From NCBI GenBank assembly GCA_016934605.1, contig JAFGSO010000362.1, positions 1-8,755 on the forward strand: a stretch of DNA of 8,755 bases, given 5' to 3'. The DNA is from Calditrichota bacterium (lineage in GTDB: Bacteria > Calditrichota > Calditrichia > RBG-13-44-9). Positions 1 to 6,948 of this stretch are shown here, piece by piece (the first letter of the stretch is position 1; each line of letters opens with the position of its first letter). The notes under the pieces are model-generated. The model did no database searches, was not told the DNA's origin, and was given only the letters and a program-made list of their open reading frames with translations. The translations under genes and the position numbers were made by a program.

Positions 1-146
1 CTAAAGGCGAAGAGAAAAAGGAAGAGGCAGAGGAAATCGATATCAGCAAAAAAGTAGATGATGAGATAAACGAATTCTTCAAAAAAGAGATACAGATTGA
101 CGATCTGATGAAAGATGTCCAGAAAAAAAACAAAAAAGAAAGGTAG
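1..146 (+). CDS. C-terminal tail of an unidentified, highly charged protein (5' end outside window)
   Basis: This is an open frame entering from the left edge (first whole codon at base 3) and ending in TAG at 144-146. It gives 47 residues, of which 29 are charged (12 Lys, 10 Glu, 6 Asp, 1 Arg). A Glu/Lys-rich stretch is followed by an amphipathic segment containing EINEFFKKEIQIDDLM and a basic end. There is no membrane segment, cysteine or signature motif, so the family cannot be named from this fragment. A helical, possibly coiled-coil, cytoplasmic tail is the most that can be said. It lies 4 bases upstream of the lipoprotein gene and probably shares its transcript; the ribosome binding site of that gene overlaps its last codons. 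It is called coding because it stays open, sits immediately before the next gene's start and has a typical tail composition. Confidence 0.6.
   Translation, partial: KGEEKKEEAEEIDISKKVDDEINEFFKKEIQIDDLMKDVQKKNKKER
139..143 (+). promoter_or_regulatory. Ribosome binding site of the lipoprotein gene
   Basis: AAAGG lies 7 bases before the ATG at 151. It supports that start over the ATG at 147-149, which is in another frame, and over the in-frame ATG at 157, which is too far from the site. Confidence 0.6.
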
Positions 147-150
147 ATGA

Positions 151-798
151 ATGAAAATGGTTTATCGGATCGGCCTGTTCACTTTTTTCATTTCCCTGTT
201 TATTTCTGCATGCGGCAGTTCACGCCAGTTTACAGTGACTGACCTGAAAGAGGATCAATCTGTAAAATTTTACCTTGATGATGGGACCACTGACAGCGGA
301 ATTATTCTTGAAAAGAAAGCCGATGGAATCATCTATGTCTCTGAATCGAGCCATGAGGTGGTAAATGTAAGCCGGAACTCAATCCGCCGGATTGAAAACA
401 TTGATATCGTATATGATTATCGTGCATACGAAATAAGTAAAGCGGAAATTGATAAAACAAAATCCTCCCGAAATACCTGGGGTTATGCTCTTGGAGGAGC
501 CTTCATTGGCGGTGCCGCGGGTTTGGCGGTTGGACTCCCCTTATGGTATGCAGATCTCGACCAGATTCCGCCCTATTTTTATGCGGGTGCGGGAGCAATT
601 GCAGGCAGTATTTATTTTGCTTTCCGGGGACAGGAAAAAGACCGGCAAAATGCCATCCGGGAAATCCGGTATTTACGTCTCTCTGAAGAGAATCTCAAGA
701 AAGAACTAAAGAATGAACAGGAGAAAATTGACCAGCTTGAACTTGAAAAACAGAAGCTGCTCAATAAGCTGAAAAAACAAACAGATGAAAAAGACTGA
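151..798 (+). CDS. Predicted lipoprotein with small beta-barrel, glycine-zipper hairpin and coiled-coil tail
   Basis: I do not recognise a named family for this 215-residue protein. Residues 1-20 form a lipoprotein signal peptide, and ISAC provides a lipobox with the acylated Cys at 21, so the mature protein should be lipid-anchored in the envelope. Residues about 28-82 alternate in a strand pattern (DLKEDQSVKFYLDDGTTDSG, then II, IIYV, VVNV and IRRIE) like an Sm/SH3-type small barrel; this fold call is inference. Residues 110-131 are a glycine-rich hydrophobic segment with Gly at 116, 120, 124 and 128 (a glycine zipper). A second hydrophobic segment follows at about 141-158, making a hairpin. 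Residues 168-213 are charged and leucine-spaced, consistent with a coiled coil. Glycine zippers occur in outer-membrane lipoproteins such as the SlyB/17-kDa antigen group, but full homology to these is not evident. The stop is 5 bases before the nucleoside phosphorylase gene. Confidence 0.82.
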   Translation: MKMVYRIGLFTFFISLFISACGSSRQFTVTDLKEDQSVKFYLDDGTTDSGIILEKKADGIIYVSESSHEVVNVSRNSIRRIENIDIVYDYRAYEISKAEIDKTKSSRNTWGYALGGAFIGGAAGLAVGLPLWYADLDQIPPYFYAGAGAIAGSIYFAFRGQEKDRQNAIREIRYLRLSEENLKKELKNEQEKIDQLELEKQKLLNKLKKQTDEKD

Positions 799-803
799 TA
801 AGA

Positions 804-1625
804 ATGAGCGAGTTAAAACAGAAAATAGAGGAAACTGTCAGTTTTATCCGGAAACACACTGATGTGAAGCCACAAATCGGTATTGTCCTGGGTACAGGTC
901 TGGGAGATCTGGTTAGAGAAATCGATATTTCCGCAGAGCTTTCGTACCAGGATATTCCTAATTTTCCGGTATCGACAGTTGAAACTCATGCCGGTAAACT
1001 TATTTTTGGTAACCTGTCCGGAAAAGACGTTGTGGCAATGCAGGGCCGTTTTCATTACTATGAAGGATATTCCATGCAACAGATTACTCTCCCCATACGG
1101 GTGATGCGTTTCCTGGGGGTGAAGACCTTGCTGATTTCCAATGCCGCCGGTGGAATGAATCCTCTTTATAAAAAAGGAGATTTAATGATTATGGACGATC
1201 ATATAAACCTCCTGGGAGATAATCCATTAATTGGTCCCAACAACGATGAACTGGGTCCACGTTTTCCTGACATGTCAGAACCATATAGCCGTCAACTGAT
1301 CCGGATTGCTGAAGAAATTGCTCTGGAAGAGAAAATGAAAGTACAGCGGGGTGTTTATGTTGCCGTTTCGGGGCCAAATCTGGAAACACGAGCAGAATAT
1401 CGATTTCTGCGGGCCATTGGAGCTGATGTGGTGGGTATGTCAACCATACCTGAAGTCATTGTAGCCCGCCACATGGATCTCAAGGTTTTTGGTGTTTCCG
1501 TCATTACCGATGAATGTTTTCCAGATGCTCTACAGCCGGCTGATATAGATGATATTATCCGAACAGCCAATAACGCTCAGCCAAGTTTGACGTTACTGAT
1601 GAAAAGACTGATTGAAAGAATATAA
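804..1625 (+). CDS. Purine nucleoside phosphorylase (trimeric PNP/MTAP family)
   Basis: This cytoplasmic enzyme cleaves purine nucleosides with phosphate to give the free base and ribose 1-phosphate, in purine salvage. Its 273 residues match the usual length of the trimeric family. Visible signatures are GTGLG (30-34, phosphate loop), H62, the RFHYYEGY block (82-89) with Arg82, His84 and Tyr86, NAAGG (113-117), GPNLETRAE (190-198) with Glu194, the GMS at 211-213, and VITD (233-236). By remembered alignment these match phosphate, ribose and base contacts in human PNP. Two positions differ: Asp236 replaces the base-binding Asn243, and Ile248 falls where His257 contacts the ribose 5' end, both closer to methylthioadenosine phosphorylase. 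Base preference is therefore uncertain. The start is the ATG 5 bases after the lipoprotein stop. No strong ribosome binding site is visible, so translational coupling is likely. The DUF2905 gene follows after 6 bases. Confidence 0.95.
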   Translation: MSELKQKIEETVSFIRKHTDVKPQIGIVLGTGLGDLVREIDISAELSYQDIPNFPVSTVETHAGKLIFGNLSGKDVVAMQGRFHYYEGYSMQQITLPIRVMRFLGVKTLLISNAAGGMNPLYKKGDLMIMDDHINLLGDNPLIGPNNDELGPRFPDMSEPYSRQLIRIAEEIALEEKMKVQRGVYVAVSGPNLETRAEYRFLRAIGADVVGMSTIPEVIVARHMDLKVFGVSVITDECFPDALQPADIDDIIRTANNAQPSLTLLMKRLIERI

Positions 1626-1631
1626 CCGGAC

Positions 1632-1853
1632 ATGGATCAATTTCAGACTCTTGGAAAGATTCTTGTTATTCTGGGGATTTTTATAACCATAATCGGCCTG
1701 GTTCTGTTTCTTGGACATAAAATTCCCCTGATCGGACGACTTCCCGGAGATATTTTGATTCAGAGGAAGAATTTTACATTTTATTTTCCGGTCACAACAC
1801 TCATCATTATTAATCTGATAATACTGTTAATCGTATATTTGGTGAAAAAATAG
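1632..1853 (+). CDS. DUF2905 family small membrane protein
   Basis: This 73-residue protein has two predicted transmembrane helices, at about 8-28 and 49-70. Between them lies the conserved block IPLIGRLPGDI (31-41), the hallmark of DUF2905, followed by a short basic stretch (QRKN). The length is normal for the family, which is widespread in bacteria and has no established function. With short ends and a Lys-Lys C-terminus, both termini may be cytoplasmic with the loop outside, or the reverse. The charge pattern does not settle this, because the Lys30/Arg36/Arg45/Lys46 loop is itself basic and argues for a cytoplasmic loop. It lies 6 bases after the phosphorylase gene and 17 bases before ileS, so it is almost certainly co-transcribed with both. 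No clear ribosome binding site is visible. Confidence 0.92.
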   Translation: MDQFQTLGKILVILGIFITIIGLVLFLGHKIPLIGRLPGDILIQRKNFTFYFPVTTLIIINLIILLIVYLVKK

Positions 1854-1870
1854 AAATTCGGTAAAGTGAC

Positions 1871-4800
1871 ATGTTCAGAGAACGATTGGGAAAGGTAAAC
1901 GTAGCGCAGGTTGAAGAGGAAATCCTCGATTTCTGGAAAAAAAATCAGATTTTCCTGAAAAGTCTCCACATCCGGGAAAATGCACCTCATTTTGTATTCT
2001 ATGAAGGTCCGCCCACTGCAAACGGACGACCCGGGATTCATCATGTGATGAGCAGGACTATAAAGGATGTGGTGTGTCGGTATAAAACTATGAAAGGTTT
2101 TCGGGTAGATCGTAAAGCCGGTTGGGATACTCACGGCCTGCCGGTGGAAATTGAAGTTGAAAAAATGCTCAACATCGAAGGGAAGGAAGGAATTGAGGAC
2201 TATGGTATCAGTAAGTTCAATCAGAAATGCAGGGAAAGTGTATTCAATTATAAAAAAGAATGGGACGACCTGACAAAGAGAATCGGTTTCTGGCTGGATC
2301 TGGAAAATCCCTACATTACCTTTGAAAACGAATATATTGAGACAATCTGGTGGATTCTTAATAATTTTTTTGAGCGAAATCTTATCTATAAAGGTTTCAA
2401 GATACTTCCCTACTGTCCGAGATGTGAAACACCCCTCTCAAGCCATGAAGTATCACAGGGTTATCGGGAGGTAACAGATCCCTCTGTTTATATCAGATTC
2501 AGAGTAACGGATGAGCCAGATACATCTTTTCTGGTTTGGACAACCACGCCCTGGACGCTGATTTCGAATGTTGCACTGGCGGTGCATCCCGATGTGGAAT
2601 ATTTGAAAGTCAATTACAGGAATGAAAAACTGATTCTGGCAGAACCAAGAGCTGATGCAGTTCTGAATGGAGAATTTGAAATTCTGGAGCGATACAAAGG
2701 CCGGGAACTGGAACATCTAAAATATGAACCACTGTATACTTATATTAAACTGGATAAGGAAGCCTTTTATACCATACTGGGAGATTTTGTAACCACCGAG
2801 GATGGAACCGGGATTGTTCATATTGCGCCGGCCTTCGGGGAGGACGACTACAATATTGGTCTGAAATATAGCCTGCCGGTGCTCCGGCCAGTGAATCAGA
2901 GCGGTGAATTTGACGAAGAGATAACAGATTTTAAAGGATATTTTGTTAAAGAGGCAGATCCACACATCATTGAAAATTTAAAAAACAGGAAGTTACTGTT
3001 CCGCAAGGAAATGGTGGAACACAGTTATCCGCATTGCTGGAGGTGCGATTCACCGCTGCTTTATTATGCCCGCGATTCCTGGTATATCCGTACCACCCAG
3101 TTCAAGGATAAAATGCTGGCAAATAATGCTCAAATATCATGGTATCCGCCGGAAGTCGGGGAAGGACGTTTTGGAGAATGGCTGAACAATAATGTCGACT
3201 GGGCACTTTCGCGGGATCGCTACTGGGGAACACCACTGAATATCTGGGTTTGTCAGAAATGTGAGCACGCTGTTTCGGTCCCCGGGATTGAGGCTCTTCG
3301 AAAACTTGGCAAAAACGTCCCGGAAAAAATCGATCTGCATAAGCCCTACGTGGATGATATAATTATACCATGTGAAAAATGCGGGTCGGATATGAAACGC
3401 GTTCCGGAGGTGATTGATGTCTGGTTCGATTCCGGCAGCATGCCTTATGCACAGTGGCATTATCCTTTCGGAGACAAAGAAATTTTCGAAAAAAATTTCC
3501 CGGCGGATTTTATCTGCGAGGGAGTGGACCAAACCAGAGGCTGGTTTTATTCTTTGCTGGCAATTTCAACTTTACTTTTCGATAAACCCGCCTTTAAAAA
3601 TATTGTGGTGAACGAACTCATTCTGGACAAAGACGGTCAGAAAATGAGTAAATCCAAGGGCAATGTGGTTGTCCCGCAAGAGGTGATAAACAAATATGGG
3701 GTGGATCCTTTAAGATGGTATTTTGTAACGGTGAGTGCTCCCTGGGTCCCCAAAAGATTTGATATTGAGGGGATCACGGATGTTTACCGGAAATTTTTTG
3801 ACACTCTTTTCAATACGTATGGTTTCTTTGCGCTGTATGCCAATATCGATAAATTTGATCCGGATTCTGAACCGGTGCATTTTAAAAACCGTCCCGAGAT
3901 AGACCGCTGGGTTCTGTCGCTTCTTTATTCCACAATCGGCCAGGTAAACGAGAAACTCGAAAATTATGATATGACCCGTGCTGCCAGAATTATATCCGAT
4001 TTTCTTCTGGATGACGTTTCAAACTGGTATGTAAGGCGGAATCGCCGGCGATTCTGGAAAGGCGAGATGAACGAGGATAAACTTTCTGCTTTTCAGACTC
4101 TCTATGAAGTATTGTTGAATTCAGCGAAACTGATTGCACCGATGGTACCTTTCGTGTCTGATGATCTTTACCGTAATATGAAAACCGGAGATATGCCGGA
4201 ATCTGTTCACCTGGCTTCCTATCCCGAACTTAGCGACGATATGAAGCAGAAGCAGGATGCCGATCTCGAGAATCGAATGAGAATTGCACAGCAAATTGTG
4301 TCGATAGCCCGGTCCTTGCGAAATGATGTCAGATTAAAGGTTCGTCAGCCTCTGCAGGAGTTGATTGTGGCATCGCCCAGTAAGAGTATACGCCAGGCGG
4401 TTCTGGAGACTTCTGACATCATACGGGAAGAGATAAACATTAAAAAAATATCGACTATGGAAAAATCAACCGATATAGTCCTGAAAAAGGCCAAACCTAT
4501 CTATAAACAACTGGGACCCAAGGTTGGTAAACTGATGAAACTGGTTGCAGAAATTATCGAAAATTTAAATGAAGAAACCATCCGACATCTGGAAGAAACC
4601 GGTGAAATTACCCTGGATGTGGAAAGAAGCCAGATTCATGTTTCGCGTGATGATGTGGAAATTTATGAAGAGATGAGAAAAGAGAATCTGGTGGTGAGTC
4701 GCGAAGGTAATATTTTGGTTGCCCTGAATACGGAAATTACCCCGGAACTGGAAATGGAGGGTATTGCACGGGAATTTGTAAACCGGATTCAAAATTTGAG

Positions 4801-5020
4801 GAAAGAAGCCGGATTTGAGGTAACAGACCGGATATCGGTTTTCTATGAAGCACCGGAAAAAATTCATAATGCAATTGAACACCTGGCCGATTATATTATG
4901 TCTGAAACACTGGCAGTGGAGCTGAATGCCAGTGTTGATGGGGGAATTATCAAGAAGGAGATTTCAATAAACGGAATAAATTTAATAGTCTCATTGGAAA
5001 AAAAAGCAAAAAATAAATGA
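1871..5020 (+). CDS. ileS: Isoleucyl-tRNA synthetase, eukaryote-like type (IleS2)
   Basis: This class I synthetase charges tRNA-Ile with isoleucine in the cytoplasm and edits misactivated valine. Its 1049 residues match the long type-2 form. The HIGH signature appears as GIHH (55-58) inside GPPTANGRPGIHH. KMSKS is intact at 591-595. The CP1 editing domain spans roughly 195-400, with WTTTPWTL (223-230) and the GTGIVHIAPAFGEDD block (312-326), whose Asp326 is the likely editing aspartate. Cysteine pairs at 182/185, 389/392, 461/464 and 501/504 could bind zinc. WFDSGSMPYAQ (518-528) and GVDQTRGWFY (551-560) are diagnostic of the eukaryote-like type. The anticodon-binding domain follows at about 670-830. 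The C-terminal part (about 880-1049) resembles the DUF5915 tail of type-2 enzymes rather than the zinc-binding tail of the classical bacterial enzyme. Only 17 bases precede the ATG, so there is no room for a T-box leader. Confidence 0.98.
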   Translation: MFRERLGKVNVAQVEEEILDFWKKNQIFLKSLHIRENAPHFVFYEGPPTANGRPGIHHVMSRTIKDVVCRYKTMKGFRVDRKAGWDTHGLPVEIEVEKMLNIEGKEGIEDYGISKFNQKCRESVFNYKKEWDDLTKRIGFWLDLENPYITFENEYIETIWWILNNFFERNLIYKGFKILPYCPRCETPLSSHEVSQGYREVTDPSVYIRFRVTDEPDTSFLVWTTTPWTLISNVALAVHPDVEYLKVNYRNEKLILAEPRADAVLNGEFEILERYKGRELEHLKYEPLYTYIKLDKEAFYTILGDFVTTEDGTGIVHIAPAFGEDDYNIGLKYSLPVLRPVNQSGEFDEEITDFKGYFVKEADPHIIENLKNRKLLFRKEMVEHSYPHCWRCDSPLLYYARDSWYIRTTQFKDKMLANNAQISWYPPEVGEGRFGEWLNNNVDWALSRDRYWGTPLNIWVCQKCEHAVSVPGIEALRKLGKNVPEKIDLHKPYVDDIIIPCEKCGSDMKRVPEVIDVWFDSGSMPYAQWHYPFGDKEIFEKNFPADFICEGVDQTRGWFYSLLAISTLLFDKPAFKNIVVNELILDKDGQKMSKSKGNVVVPQEVINKYGVDPLRWYFVTVSAPWVPKRFDIEGITDVYRKFFDTLFNTYGFFALYANIDKFDPDSEPVHFKNRPEIDRWVLSLLYSTIGQVNEKLENYDMTRAARIISDFLLDDVSNWYVRRNRRRFWKGEMNEDKLSAFQTLYEVLLNSAKLIAPMVPFVSDDLYRNMKTGDMPESVHLASYPELSDDMKQKQDADLENRMRIAQQIVSIARSLRNDVRLKVRQPLQELIVASPSKSIRQAVLETSDIIREEINIKKISTMEKSTDIVLKKAKPIYKQLGPKVGKLMKLVAEIIENLNEETIRHLEETGEITLDVERSQIHVSRDDVEIYEEMRKENLVVSREGNILVALNTEITPELEMEGIAREFVNRIQNLRKEAGFEVTDRISVFYEAPEKIHNAIEHLADYIMSETLAVELNASVDGGIIKKEISINGINLIVSLEKKAKNK

Positions 5021-5027
5021 TTTAATT

Positions 5028-5033
5028 AGGGAG
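5028..5033 (+). promoter_or_regulatory. Ribosome binding site deciding the TraR/DksA-type start
   Basis: AGGGAG lies 6 bases upstream of the ATG at 5040. The in-frame TTG at 5034 directly abuts this site with no spacing, so it is not a plausible start. Confidence 0.8.
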
Positions 5034-5039
5034 TTGATT

Positions 5040-5408
5040 ATGGACGCGGAAAAATTAGAATTTTTCAGGAAACTGTTGCTGGAAAAACGGAAAGAAGTCT
5101 CGGAAAGAATCGAACATCTCCGGGAAGTTGCAATGGAGAGCCCTGCAGCCACTGGAAATAATTCGAGTTATTCTTTTCATATGGCGGACCAGGGAACCGA
5201 TGCGATGGAACGTGAGAAGGCATTTCTTTTTCTCTCCCGGGAAGAGAAATTTTTCCAGCAGATTGAAAGATCACTCACTGCCATTGAATTGGGAGAATAT
5301 GGTATCTGCCGGGTATGCGGAAAGGAAATTGATGAAGAACGCTTAAAAGCTGTTCCGACTACTCGAATTTGTGTGCCATGTAAGCAGGCTGAATCCCGGA
5401 GAAAATAG
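5040..5408 (+). CDS. TraR/DksA family zinc-finger transcriptional regulator
   Basis: This 122-residue cytoplasmic protein is of the type that enters the RNA polymerase secondary channel and, in characterised members, adjusts initiation with ppGpp. Residues 3-33 and 55-85 are heptad-like helices forming the coiled-coil arms. The tip between them carries ADQGTDAMERE (49-59), whose acidic residues Asp50 and Asp54 sit where DksA has its DxxDxA tip, though the spacing differs by one. The C-terminus holds a C4 zinc finger with Cys at 90, 93, 111 and 114 (CRVCGKEID and then CVPC). Length is shorter than E. coli DksA and typical of the general TraR/DksA family, so I give no dksA symbol. It sits between ileS and lspA with gaps of 19 bases and zero. 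The lspA ribosome binding site is embedded in its last codons, which suggests coupled expression. Confidence 0.95.
   Translation: MDAEKLEFFRKLLLEKRKEVSERIEHLREVAMESPAATGNNSSYSFHMADQGTDAMEREKAFLFLSREEKFFQQIERSLTAIELGEYGICRVCGKEIDEERLKAVPTTRICVPCKQAESRRK
5398..5401 (+). promoter_or_regulatory. Ribosome binding site for lspA, supporting a TTG start
   Basis: GGAG (within CCCGGAGAA) lies 7 bases before the TTG at 5409. The first in-frame ATG is at 5463 and would remove part of the first membrane helix, so TTG is preferred. Confidence 0.7.
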
Positions 5409-5981
5409 TTGTTCGAACGAATCGTTGAAAAAATTTCCTATATAAAACTTATCCTGGGCATTATGCTGTCAGTTTTATTCCTGGACCAGGTTTCGAAATA
5501 CCTGGCCAAGTACTTTTTACAGCCCGTTCATTCTGTCCCGGTTCTGGGTGATTTTTTCAGACTAACCTATGTGGAAAATCCAGGCATTGCTTTTGGCCTG
5601 CGAATCGAAAATAAGCTGATTTTCACTCTTCTCTCCATCCTGGCGATTATCATTATTTTCTATTATCTGTTCGCCATGAAGGATCATAAAGTGCTGAGAA
5701 TTGCTTTTGCTTTTATTTTGGGCGGTGCACTGGGAAACCTGATAGACCGATTTCTGTACGGAAGAGTCGTTGATTTTTTAGATTTCCAGTTTTTTGATAT
5801 CAGAATACCCCAATTTAAAATATTGTTCTTCGATTTCAGCGGCTACTCAATGGATCGCTGGCCGGTTTTCAATGTGGCAGATATCGCGGTGACGGTGGGA
5901 ATGATTATAATTCTCATTAATGCTCTCTTCGATAAACAGCATAATACAGCTCCTTCCAATGATACTGTTGAAAATTCTTGA
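5409..5981 (+). CDS. lspA: Lipoprotein signal peptidase (signal peptidase II)
   Basis: This inner-membrane aspartyl protease removes the signal peptide from prolipoproteins after lipid attachment to the lipobox Cys. Family motifs appear in order: DQVSK (26-30), ENPGIAFG (56-63, an NPG variant of the usual N-x-G-x-A-F), GGALGNLIDR (105-114) and FNVAD (154-158). The catalytic pair is Asp113 and Asp158. Four membrane helices are apparent at about 12-30, 68-89, 96-113 and 157-174. The stretch between VVDFLDF (120-126) and FNVAD has 27 residues against about 9 in E. coli, giving a longer periplasmic loop like that of Bacteroidetes enzymes. Total length is 190, somewhat above the usual 150-170, because of this loop and a hydrophilic C-tail. 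The TTG start directly abuts the regulator's stop. The lipoprotein at 151-798 would be one substrate. Confidence 0.97.
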   Translation: MFERIVEKISYIKLILGIMLSVLFLDQVSKYLAKYFLQPVHSVPVLGDFFRLTYVENPGIAFGLRIENKLIFTLLSILAIIIIFYYLFAMKDHKVLRIAFAFILGGALGNLIDRFLYGRVVDFLDFQFFDIRIPQFKILFFDFSGYSMDRWPVFNVADIAVTVGMIIILINALFDKQHNTAPSNDTVENS

Positions 5982-6948
5982 ATATACCGTGAACAGGGAT
6001 GAAGAGGCTCTGAGGGTGGATAAATTTTTGTATAACCAACTCCCCCGCTATTCAAGAACATTTTTCCAGAAACTGATTGACAATGGGCAGGTAACCGTAA
6101 ATGGAGCATCTGTCAAATCATCCTTCAAAGTTTCATCCGGAGATGTTATCCGCCTGGAGATTCCTCCCCCGGTGGAAACGGGCATTGAGGCGGAAAATAT
6201 TCCACTGAAAATTATTTATCAGGATAAAGATATTATCGTTATTGATAAACCGGCCGGTATGGTCGTTCATCCCGGTGCCGGCGTGAAAAGCGGCACCCTG
6301 GTTAATGCGCTTCTATATCATTGCAAAGACCTCTCGGGTATTGGGGGACGTCTCCGCCCCGGTATTGTTCACAGACTGGACAAAAACACCTCGGGAGTTC
6401 TGGTCGTTGCGAAAAATGATCAGGCCCATATTCATCTGGCGAAACAACTTCAGGAGAGATCTATGGGCCGGGAATACACTGCATTGGTCTGGCATAATCT
6501 CCCAGATGACCAGGGGGAAATAGATACAACCCTGAACCGCAGTAAAAAAGACCGGAAAAAATTTGCTGTGACACCACAGGGAAGAAGAGCGGTAACCCAT
6601 TTCCGGGTAATCCGTCGTTTTGGATTTCTGACATTGATGAGAATTCGCCTTGAAACAGGACGCACTCATCAGATCCGAGTCCATCTTAACCATATCCATC
6701 ATCCGGTATTCGGAGACCCGGATTATAACGGAAGAACAAAGCAACTGAGTCAGGTTGGGAAACAAAGCGATCGTCTCCTCGCAAAAGAGCTTCTGGGAAA
6801 CATTGATCGACAGGCACTCCATGCCGGTTACCTGAAGCTGATGCATCCTTCCTCAGGTGAACTGCTTGAATTTGAGTCACCGCTGCCGGATGATATAAGC
6901 ACCGTGTTAAATAAATTGAATACCCGAATGGATCAAGTCCGGATTTAA
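5959..6948 (+). CDS. rluD: RluD-type 23S rRNA pseudouridine synthase (RluA family)
   Basis: This enzyme converts specific uridines in 23S rRNA to pseudouridine. RluD proper acts on helix 69, but RluA/RluC-type specificity cannot be excluded from sequence alone. From the ATG chosen here it has 329 residues, normal for RluD. An N-terminal S4 RNA-binding domain covers about 18-67 (LRVDKFL, LIDNGQVTVNG, SGDVIRLEIPPP). The catalytic domain shows IVIDKPAGMVVHPG (93-106), HRLDKNTSGVLVVAKN (138-153) with the catalytic Asp141, and LETGRTHQIRVH (231-242). The start is uncertain. An in-frame ATG at 5920 would overlap lspA by 62 bases and add unmatched hydrophobic residues. The ATG at 5959 overlaps by 23. 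TTG 5968 and GTG 5989 are also possible, and none has a clear ribosome binding site. The overlap suggests translation coupled to lspA. Confidence 0.93.
   Translation: MILLKILEYTVNRDEEALRVDKFLYNQLPRYSRTFFQKLIDNGQVTVNGASVKSSFKVSSGDVIRLEIPPPVETGIEAENIPLKIIYQDKDIIVIDKPAGMVVHPGAGVKSGTLVNALLYHCKDLSGIGGRLRPGIVHRLDKNTSGVLVVAKNDQAHIHLAKQLQERSMGREYTALVWHNLPDDQGEIDTTLNRSKKDRKKFAVTPQGRRAVTHFRVIRRFGFLTLMRIRLETGRTHQIRVHLNHIHHPVFGDPDYNGRTKQLSQVGKQSDRLLAKELLGNIDRQALHAGYLKLMHPSSGELLEFESPLPDDISTVLNKLNTRMDQVRI

Noticed and set aside
123..137. Runs of eight and six A as a programmed frameshift site
   Set aside because: The tail protein ends normally just afterwards, and shifted frames give no longer or meaningful product. 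Lys-rich codons explain the runs.
1854..1870. T-box or other leader before ileS
   Set aside because: Only 17 bases separate the DUF2905 stop from the ileS start, and the gene sits mid-run, so there is no room for a riboswitch.
3137..3532. 131-codon open frame on the minus strand within ileS
   Set aside because: It is opposite well-conserved synthetase motifs, with no ribosome binding site and no recognisable protein features. Other minus-strand frames in ileS are the same.
5034..5039. Upstream TTG start for the TraR/DksA-type gene
   Set aside because: It directly abuts the AGGGAG ribosome binding site with no spacing, while the ATG at 5040 has ideal spacing.
5920..5958. Upstream ATG start for rluD
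   Set aside because: It overlaps lspA by 62 bases, and its extra residues do not fit the usual short N-terminus before the S4 domain.
6313..6846. 177-codon open frame on the minus strand
   Set aside because: It lies wholly inside the rluD gene opposite the catalytic motifs, and its protein matches no family I know. It is a shadow frame.
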